A stretch of DNA of 64,000 nucleotides, taken from positions 248,001-312,000 of the forward strand of contig CAXXGT010000015.1 of the NCBI GenBank assembly GCA_963664045.2, given 5' to 3'. This document shows, piece after piece, positions 57,767-64,000 of the stretch (the first letter of the stretch is position 1; every line of letters begins with the position of its first letter). Position numbers and translations under genes: made by a program. The notes under the pieces are model-generated. The model was not told where the DNA came from and did no database searches. It saw only the letters and a list, made by a program, of their open reading frames with translations. Source of the DNA: JAPPHA01 sp963664045 (GTDB lineage: Bacteria; Pseudomonadota; Alphaproteobacteria; Rhodobacterales; Rhodobacteraceae).

Positions 57767-57876
57767 TTGAAGATCTCCTAAAGAGGGGAACATATGCAGA
57801 ACATAAAGCCAGTTCTGTGCGCCTCGTAGGATCTTTGTGCAGAGGAACCCAAAATCTGAACGCCGGGCTGAGCGCG

Positions 57877-58215
57877 TCAGACGGGCTCGGCGGTGGCGAT
57901 GCGCAGCTTCCCGCAGGTGGCCGAGCGCGGCTGTCGGATGACGATGTCGATATCGCGGCCGAGCGCGGTGAGCAGGCGGAACAGGCGCTCCAGGGAATAC
58001 TCGCGGAAGTCGCCCCTGAGGAGCCGCGACACGTCAGGCTGGGACAGGCCGAGCAGGCGCCCGGCCTCGGTTTGGGTGATGCCGCGCTGGCGCACGATGG
58101 CGTCGATGCGGCTGACCAGCTCCGCCTTGAGCAGGTGGGCGTCGGCGTCGGGGTGTCCGAGGTCGGCGAAGACGTTGTCGCTGCCGCGTTCGACGGTCGA
58201 TTCGGATGTGGTCAT
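57877..58215 (-). CDS. XRE-family antitoxin of a RelE/HigB-type toxin-antitoxin pair
   Basis: About 112 residues: TVERGSDNVFADLGHPDADA at the N-terminus and a helix-turn-helix in GITQTEAGRLLGLSQPDVSR then LLRGDFREYSLERLFRLL, ending DIDIVIRQPR. This is the standard HTH antitoxin that follows Gp49/HigB-like toxins; it would bind both toxin and operator DNA. Start ATG 58215 (58233 possible). Only 4 bp follow the toxin stop. The partner toxin gene is frameshifted. Confidence 0.85.
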   Translation of the reverse strand: MTTSESTVERGSDNVFADLGHPDADAHLLKAELVSRIDAIVRQRGITQTEAGRLLGLSQPDVSRLLRGDFREYSLERLFRLLTALGRDIDIVIRQPRSATCGKLRIATAEPV

Positions 58216-58219
58216 GGTT

Positions 58220-58575
58220 CTACCCTCCGCCATGCGTGTTCCGGTAATGCTGCTCAGCTACCCTCAACCGGCGCCGGACCAGGTCAAGCTCCTGCTTCGG
58301 TGTGGCGATGCCGCGCCTGGCCTTCTTCTGGAAGGCGTGCAGGACATAGACCGCGGTCTCGAACCGGACCGTGTACACCCCCCTGAAGGTGTCGCCGTCG
58401 TGACGTGCCACCACCTCCAGGACGCCGGAGCCGAAGCCTTTGAGCGGTTTGGCGTCGCGGTGCCGGAGACCAGCCTGGGCCTGGCAGATCGCAAAACCCA
58501 TACGGTCCTGAACGGGATCGGGGACCGTTTCAGATCCGACTTGCTCGAACCGACCCATTGGACTGGCTTCAACAT
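58220..58575 (-). pseudogene. Gp49/HigB-like toxin, frameshifted
   Basis: The native start MLKPVQWVGSSKSDLK lies in one frame (from 58575); after a shift near 58525 another frame continues PDPVQDRMGFAICQAQAG, DAKPLKGFGSGVLEVVARHD, FRGVYTVRFETAVYVLHAFQ and the C-terminus to 58220. The join reconstructs a complete phage-derived Gp49-like toxin, a ribosome-dependent mRNA interferase family. A one-base loss is the simplest explanation. Confidence 0.78.
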
Positions 58576-58884
58576 GGTGCTGTTCAATCCGGACTATAGG
58601 GGTTTCACCATATCCCGGCAAGGCGGTCCCTGTCGACGCGCGGCCGCAGGGTCGGCTGCGCAGCCGAAGCGGCGGCTCAGTACGCGGAGCGGTCGCCGGC
58701 GTCTCGGCGCACATGGACTTCGCCGCAATCGGATAATCTTTTGAAATCTTCTGATCCCGTCAAATTGCGGACCAACAACCGCTGACCAGATCAGCTCAGG
58801 CACAAGCGAAATGAAAAGCCCTGCCAGGATGTTCTCTCTCGTGCTGTTCAAGGGTAATTGCCGGTGCATTTCGGGCTGAAGGGG
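58576..58884. other. Intergenic, nothing recognised
   Basis: About 310 bp upstream of the toxin gene, presumably holding the former toxin-antitoxin promoter; nothing else seen. Confidence 0.3.
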
Positions 58885-58963
58885 TGTTGTTTCTCACACT
58901 AAGTCACCGGGCAGCGCGGTAGCTTTCCCGGATTAGGCCGACACCGGATGTCCTGGAAATCGG
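58885..58963. repeat. 79-bp direct repeat, copy 2
   Basis: Second copy of the repeat at 56456-56534. It supplies the last codons of the MORN-repeat gene (ending RESYRAAR), which suggests the repeat was inserted into or recombined with that gene's 3' end. Confidence 0.85.
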
Positions 58964-59953
58964 AATAACCCGGGGAACCTCTCGCCCCCCTTCTTTCCCA
59001 ATCAGAGTTTTTTTCGGCAATTGGTTCCAGGCAGGCTGATCGCTGTCTGCCCGCGCGGATTGCCCTCCGCCGGGCCGTGGGCGGTCGAGTCCCTGCGGAG
59101 CTTCCACCTCTAGGAGCATGCCGATTGGAGGCACCGCATCGGGAAAGCAACGTTTGTTGGCCGCATCCTCGGCCGAAGGACATGCGCTCGTCGGCGGTTC
59201 CCATGAATCAATCTCTTCGCCATGGTCGAATTCAATGAATGTGCAGGACCCGGCGGCACCTTGGTGCATCACCCAGCGGCCGTGCTTCTTCCCGCCCACA
59301 AAGGATCCTTCGAAAACCGATCCGTCGGCTTGACGCCTTACCCAGTGGCCGTGCCTCTTCCCATCCACAACAGGGCCTTCTGTGACCGATCCGTCAGCCT
59401 TGCGCCATACCCAGTGACCCTGCATTTCCCCATCAACAAAAGAGCCTTTCATGACAAATCCGTCGGCCGCGCGCGATACCCAGTGGCCATGCCTCTTCCC
59501 GTCCACGTAAGGGCCTTCGGCGACATCTCCGTCAGCGCTGTGACTGACCCACTGGCCGTGCCGCTTTCCGTTCGCGGCCGTACCGGTTTGCTCCAGGGAA
59601 CCACTGTCCGACGTCCAGGTCAGCGTTCCTTCCCCGACAATGACGGCTCCGGCGCATTGTCCGGACCAAACCACGGCCTGTCCGGGAACGTGACGGGAAT
59701 CCCAAACGTGACAATCGGGTTTGTCGGCGAGCTCTTTCCAGCATTCTGCGCCTTTGGTGACGAACGAGCACTTCGGTTCGAGCACTGTCCCGGTTTCAGC
59801 AGCTTCGTCAAGCGAACCGGCACTGGCGCATGTGAGGAATCCGAGAGAGAGCAAGGCGACAGCACCGAACCGCGTCAAGAAACCGTGTCCATCGGCGTCA
59901 AGCCTTTCCGGTGTGGTTCGCCTCAACGCTCCCCAATCAGTGCCTTCGTCCAT
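58904..59953 (-). CDS. Exported MORN-repeat protein, 3' end altered by repeat
   Basis: A 349-residue protein. A hydrophobic stretch (VALLSLGFLTCASAG) about 30 residues in resembles a signal or lipoprotein leader; an internal start nearer to it is possible. The centre has about five MORN-type repeats of 23 residues of the form EGPYVDGKRHGHWV, preceded by EGTLTW. MORN repeats form elongated beta-hairpin rods and often mediate lipid or protein contact. The C-terminal about 20 residues are encoded by the 79-bp direct repeat, so they are not native. Isolated gene, role unknown. Confidence 0.78.
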   Translation of the reverse strand: MDEGTDWGALRRTTPERLDADGHGFLTRFGAVALLSLGFLTCASAGSLDEAAETGTVLEPKCSFVTKGAECWKELADKPDCHVWDSRHVPGQAVVWSGQCAGAVIVGEGTLTWTSDSGSLEQTGTAANGKRHGQWVSHSADGDVAEGPYVDGKRHGHWVSRAADGFVMKGSFVDGEMQGHWVWRKADGSVTEGPVVDGKRHGHWVRRQADGSVFEGSFVGGKKHGRWVMHQGAAGSCTFIEFDHGEEIDSWEPPTSACPSAEDAANKRCFPDAVPPIGMLLEVEAPQGLDRPRPGGGQSARADSDQPAWNQLPKKTLIGKEGGREVPRVIPISRTSGVGLIRESYRAAR

Positions 59954-60414
59954 ACCCTGTCATGCCTCATCGCCTACACCTTCGGAAAAACACGAATACA
60001 GTGTCAATCGTCGCCTTTCCGTAACCCAGTCTTGTTCAATAAGCCGGCGAACGGCAACCCATGAAGTCTTGATCCCCTTCCCCCTCGCTGATTGATCCTG
60101 CTGTTCCGATAGGCGGTCATTTGGCAGCGTCAGCGGGTGCGGAGGCCTCGGAACGCTGCGCAAGCCGCAGCTCAAGAACACTGCGATTTTCGCGATCTGC
60201 GGGCGCGGGTTCTTCGCGAGCCAAGACTCGATCTCGGATTACAAGACCTGCCGGAAATGCTGGTCCTCGGTAAGGATGTGGACCGCGAAGGCCTCAAGGA
60301 CAATCCGGACGTGCGCCTCAACTCTGTAGCGCAAATGACCCACAGGCGTCGGCTCACTGGCGCCCCACGCTTGATTAATCGACAGCATCAGTTGCAAGTT
60401 TCTCTTGGACACCC
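59954..60414. other. No supported gene
   Basis: About 460 bp between the MORN gene and transposase scraps. A plus-strand frame (60137-60427) is open but has no recognisable content. Confidence 0.35.
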
Positions 60415-60590
60415 CGGATCCTGCTGAACGGGATCCTCTGGATGTTTCGCTCCGGAGCCCCGTGGCGAACCTCACGGAGCGCTCCGTGTACTGCCCCGGA
60501 TTCTTCACTTCCAGGTATAACCAGTTAATCCGATGGAAAAAGTCGGCGTATGGGAAAACCTGATGGATGCGATCAAGGAGTGCCGTCCTG
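60415..60590 (+). pseudogene. IS5-type transposase N-terminal scrap
   Basis: Codons read LLNGILWMFRSGAPWR, then after frame changes ERSVYCPGFFTSRYNQLIRW and VGVWENLMDAIKE, matching the DUF4096-like N-terminus of IS5 transposases (LNGILWxLRTGAPWRDLP; YNRFxRW). At least two frame changes. Confidence 0.6.
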
Positions 60591-60599
60591 CAGGCGCTC

Positions 60600-60974
60600 A
60601 CTCCGGACCGGGCGGAACGAAAAGAGCAGCTGGATGCGACAAGGGCGGATCCGAAAGCCAAAATGGTCGATGAGATCATTTCCGCACTCATACCTCACCG
60701 CTAGACGGACAATGCCGTGGCCAAATGCATCGACCATTGCACTGCCAACAGAGCGCAGATTCACTCCGACAGTTATCTGCAACGGAGCCTGCGATGCGGA
60801 TCCGGTGTGGTTGAAAATGCCTGCCGGCCGATCGAGGGGCTGCGGATGAAACAGCCCGGGAGTAACTGGAGCGTCAAGGACGCCAGCGTCATACTCGCCA
60901 ACAATTGCTGCTGCAAGAATCGGAGGCGGGTCGACGTCTTCCGCTGGAAAGCACAGGTGGCCGTGGCCGCCTGA
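60600..60974 (+). pseudogene. ISKra4/UPF0236-like transposase C-terminal scrap
   Basis: After KMVDEIISALIPHR and a stop, the frame from 60717 reads CIDHCTANRAQIHSDSYLQR and CGSGVVENACRPIEGLRMKQ, PGSNWSVKDASVILANN, the GSGVVExxCKxxxGxRMKxSGxxWS block of ISKra4-type transposases. Confidence 0.65.
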
Positions 60975-61056
60975 ACAATTCCCATTCCACCCACTAGAAC
61001 TCTTGCCGTTAACCCGTGTCATGGTCTAGCAATTGGTACGGACAGAGGAGAACAGC

Positions 61057-63567
61057 ATGCTCTCCTTTCGCTCACTCCATTCTTTTTTGGCGGTCTCCGC
61101 CTGCCGGATGCCGTTGCCGCCCCGCCTTGCTGCGACGCTAATGATCGCCGCGGCGGCGTACCTGGTTCCGCTGCCGGACGAGGCGGCGGCGCGGGTTGTC
61201 GTCGTGATCGACCGCCAGGACATGGAGATGTCGGGTGCCGCAAACCTCTCGGAACTGCTGTTGAGCCGGTTCGGCTTCAACAGCTTCGGCCTGTCCGGGG
61301 CGCGGTCGGGGACCGGTGCGGCAATCTATCTCGTCAACGGTCGCCCGATATCGGGGCTGTACCTCTCGATGATCCCCCTCTCGGCCGTGGAACGCGTCGA
61401 AATCCTGGACGAAGGTCCGGTCCGGCAAAGCGCGTACGGCATCGGCAGCACGGTCAATATCGTGCTCAGGAAGGATATCGGGGGCCTCGAGGTCTCCGCC
61501 GGGGCTGGACTGCCCAGCCAGAAGGGCATGGACTCGCGCAATGTGAGTGCCCTTTGGAACGGCGCACTGGGAGGCGGCAATCTGAGTGTCGGCTTCATGC
61601 GTTTCGGGCGTGACGAACTTCGTGCCAGGGATCGGGACTTCAGTCGCACCATGTACACGCCGGATGGATCCTACACAGATACAGAGGGCGTCTCCGACCA
61701 CGGCAATACGGTCATTCTTCCTGGGGTTGATGACGGTGGCCGGTTTGGCCTCGGCGACTGCGAAGAGCCCACATACACGGGCATCCTGTCGCATCCTGCC
61801 GGCGAGGTTTGCGGCTTCCCCGCCGCCGACACCTATTGGCTCAGGAGCCAGGTATCGCGCGAAAGCCTGCAAATCGCAGCGGACCAGCCGCTTGACAACG
61901 ACGCGGGTGTCTATGTTGAGGCCCGCGTTTCGCAAGGAAAGACCTTCAGTGTCAGCGCCCCCAATCTCGACAGGTTTAGTATTGATCTGGATGACCTGAC
62001 GAACCCGGTCAGGCAGAGGCTGCTGGATGCAGTCATCAATCTGCCGCAGGGTTACAGTTTCCCCACCGACGGCACCGTCACGCTGCTCCATCGTTTCGTC
62101 GGGCACGGCAACCGGGAATGGACCACGGACCTGGAAGAATACGAGCTCACCCTCGGCGTTCAGGGAAAGCTGGACGATGCCCTCAGCTACGACATGCATG
62201 TCGAGTACTACAGGGACCGGGAAGTCGAAACCGGCATCAACCTGGCGAGTTTGAGCCTGATCACTGCTGCCATCAACGACGGTACCTACGATTTCGTGAA
62301 CCCGCTCTCCCAGGCGCCTGAGCACCTGAAGGCGATCCGCGACACGACTCTTCGCTCGAGCCACGATGAGGAGAACGAGTACCTTCGGGCAAAAGCCACG
62401 CTGGAGGGACGGACATTCACGATGGCGGGCGGTGCGGCCCGCTGGACCGTCGGCGTCGAGGTCGAGAATTGGAATCATCGGAGCATCTTTGACTTCCGGG
62501 ATTCCCGGGACCGATCTTACGAAAACGCCGACGTGATCGGGTACGGAGGGTCATCGCTTGTCGCCGGCCGCTCGCGCTGGTCCGCGTTGGCGGAATCGAC
62601 CTTGCCGATTCTCGACGGCTGGGACCTGACCCTTGGCGCGCGCCGCGACGACTACGACGATGTCGGGGAGGCGGTCTCGCTCCTCGCCGCCAACCGCTAC
62701 CGGCTGAACGAAAACCTGGCGATCCGGGCTTCCTGGAGCAGGGCCGGCCGCCCGCCAAGCATGTTTGCTTTGAATTCGCCCGAGGCTCAGTACTTCGTTC
62801 CTGTCTGCGACCCGCTCCTTCTGGACGGGGACGGCGATCCGCACTGCAGCGTTGAACACCTGGTAACCGCCGGGAACCCGGACCTTGGGCCCGACAAACA
62901 GGAGCGACTCAGCATCGGCGCCACGACGACCTTCGGCGGCTTCACCTTCGCGGCGGACTGGTTTTCGGTCAACAACACCGACCTCCCCGCCATTGCGAAC
63001 TGGCAGGTTGTCGTCGACCGGGCCGCCGCGGGGAACCCGCTGCCCGGCACGTCGGTGGAGCGTGACACCGAAGGCGACAACAGCATCGAACTGATCATCG
63101 ACCCGATCGGGCCGTTCGGGGAATCCAGGACCCGGGGAATCTCGTTGCACGCGGGCGTCGACTGGGAGACCGACTGGGCGGATTTCGCTCTCGATGTCCA
63201 CGCCACGCGCACGATGGATTACAAGTACTTTGTGCTGGGCGAGGAGGACCCTGGAGGCTATGTGCGCGACCGCGCCCACGCAGTGCTGGAGGCGCGCCGG
63301 GGTAACATCACCGCGAAATGGAACGCCTACGCGCGCTCCGGCTACCTGAACAGCAGGGAGACCGCCCGCTTCAAGAGGTGGTACGGGCACGACATGGCGG
63401 TCCAGTGGCGCGACGTGCTGGGTATCGGTCTGGACCTCACTGGCGGCGTCCTCAATATCTCAAACCGCGGTGCGACCCTCGATCCCAGCGATCAAGACGG
63501 CCCGGACAGGACGCTCGATTCCGACCGTGGACGGACCTTCTTCCTCAACGCAAAGATGACTTGGTAA
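61057..63567 (+). CDS. TonB-dependent outer-membrane receptor
   Basis: An 836-residue outer-membrane transporter for a siderophore, vitamin or glycan. Signal peptide: LAATLMIAAAAYLVPLPDEAA. The plug domain includes VVVIDRQDMEMSGAANLSEL, GAAIYLVNGRPISGLYLSM, VERVEILDEGPVRQSAYGIG and VNIVLRKDIGG. The beta-barrel includes LTLGARRDDYDDVGEAV, SWSRAGRPPSMFAL and the C-terminal aromatic end RTFFLNAKMTW. A TonB box is not clear. Start ATG 61057 after GAGGAGAAC; an in-frame start at 61033 would add eight residues. No adjacent transport genes. Confidence 0.88.
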   Translation: MLSFRSLHSFLAVSACRMPLPPRLAATLMIAAAAYLVPLPDEAAARVVVVIDRQDMEMSGAANLSELLLSRFGFNSFGLSGARSGTGAAIYLVNGRPISGLYLSMIPLSAVERVEILDEGPVRQSAYGIGSTVNIVLRKDIGGLEVSAGAGLPSQKGMDSRNVSALWNGALGGGNLSVGFMRFGRDELRARDRDFSRTMYTPDGSYTDTEGVSDHGNTVILPGVDDGGRFGLGDCEEPTYTGILSHPAGEVCGFPAADTYWLRSQVSRESLQIAADQPLDNDAGVYVEARVSQGKTFSVSAPNLDRFSIDLDDLTNPVRQRLLDAVINLPQGYSFPTDGTVTLLHRFVGHGNREWTTDLEEYELTLGVQGKLDDALSYDMHVEYYRDREVETGINLASLSLITAAINDGTYDFVNPLSQAPEHLKAIRDTTLRSSHDEENEYLRAKATLEGRTFTMAGGAARWTVGVEVENWNHRSIFDFRDSRDRSYENADVIGYGGSSLVAGRSRWSALAESTLPILDGWDLTLGARRDDYDDVGEAVSLLAANRYRLNENLAIRASWSRAGRPPSMFALNSPEAQYFVPVCDPLLLDGDGDPHCSVEHLVTAGNPDLGPDKQERLSIGATTTFGGFTFAADWFSVNNTDLPAIANWQVVVDRAAAGNPLPGTSVERDTEGDNSIELIIDPIGPFGESRTRGISLHAGVDWETDWADFALDVHATRTMDYKYFVLGEEDPGGYVRDRAHAVLEARRGNITAKWNAYARSGYLNSRETARFKRWYGHDMAVQWRDVLGIGLDLTGGVLNISNRGATLDPSDQDGPDRTLDSDRGRTFFLNAKMTW

Positions 63568-63599
63568 GGCTGCACCGGGCCGCAGGAGAGATTTGGGGT

Positions 63600-63790
63600 C
63601 TGTTGATTATCGGGTCGCCGCGATCCCGTACGCCACGAGGTGAATTGCCGCCGCAATGTTCTCGTCCGTCTTGCCGTGGTGCACGGCAATCCCCGCGGAA
63701 CTTCCTGATCCTGCCGAAGAATCGCTCGAAAAGAATGCGGGTCTTGCAGGTTTCGAGATCAAGCGGCCGCGGCGACTTCCAGTCGGATTG
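63600..63790 (-). pseudogene. IS5-type transposase C-terminal scrap
   Basis: KTRILFERFFGRIRKFRG in one frame then, after a shift near 63695, IAVHHGKTDENIAAAIHLVA in another: the catalytic ERFFxRxKxFR block and C-terminus of IS5 transposases. The remaining 63791-64000 shows nothing recognisable. Confidence 0.68.
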
Positions 63791-64000
63791 ACGGTATCTC
63801 CACCTGTGCACCGGCCATCTCGATCAGGCCGAGGACAGCGTTGGTGATGCGGGAATTGTCACCGGTCACCGTTTCCCTCGCACTAGACAGTGGTTTGAAT
63901 CCTTTTCACGATGCCAAATCCTGCTAAAGGAAACTTACGTGGAATTGGCGACCGGTTTCGGCAAGATGAGTTTCGGCCACCGGAAACAGCCCGGAAAGCG

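Noticed and set aside
1..64000. CRISPR array or cas genes
   Set aside because: No regularly spaced 25-40 bp repeat series was seen; the only RNA-guided nuclease is IscB.

Overview
The window looks like a chromosomal piece of an uncultured alphaproteobacterium. The gene order rnd - lptC - lptA - lptB - hpf - ptsN is the alphaproteobacterial arrangement, G+C is high, and core proteins carry typical alphaproteobacterial motifs. The rest is a mosaic of decayed insertion sequences, broken genes and small accessory islands, as in host-associated or otherwise drifting genomes. A bacterial sterol C-24 methyltransferase homologue fits a sponge-type symbiont, but that lifestyle is inference.

Layout. 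1-5.6 kb: intact core block (AlkB-type dioxygenase, CysQ-type phosphatase, PtsN, HPF, Lpt transport genes, RNase D, tRNA-Leu). 6-10 kb: a DUF4143 ATPase gene with an in-frame stop and tyrS. 10-16 kb: transposase remnant, a 258-bp IS21-like mini-element, and a two-gene ATPase module (P-loop ATPase plus a 1207-residue ATPase with about 14 TPR-like repeats) behind a three-unit 15-bp iteron. 16-22 kb: a CFI-box protein chimerically joined to a truncated LysR gene, then a redox operon (cytochrome b561, FMN reductase, FSP1/NDH-2-like flavoprotein, DUF2798, membrane protein, SDR). 22-25.4 kb: a broken ParB-type methylase and a decayed ISAs1 element with a DruA-like domain.

25.4-36.5 kb is the most interesting stretch. 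Two intact ISAs1-family elements (25444-27611, 29011-31173), each bounded by terminal inverted repeats and about 10-bp target duplications, encode a DruA-like (DUF4338) domain fused ahead of the transposase. In both, the transposase frame is interrupted at the same place by an eight-A run that needs a -1 shift. Between and beside them lie a sterol C-24 methyltransferase homologue and a protein joining a GPP34 (GOLPH3-like) domain to a cytochrome P450. Removing the second element leaves these two genes adjacent and co-directional. An IscB nuclease gene with its upstream omega (HEARO) RNA follows, ending in a 4-base overlap with a DUF2147 gene.

36.5-42 kb holds two tandem, multiply frameshifted TraA-like units (MobQ-type relaxase plus helicase). 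43-52 kb: homocysteine S-methyltransferase, an orphan family-5 binding protein, an ISAs1 fragment, a broken GntR regulator and a complete Ssu/Tau/NMT1-type ABC importer. 52-64 kb: Tn3-family remnants with two serine recombinases, a PlsB-like acyltransferase, a 79-bp direct repeat flanking a Dam-type methylase / IS66 / IS110 / toxin-antitoxin cluster, a MORN-repeat lipoprotein-like gene, more transposase scraps and a TonB-dependent receptor.
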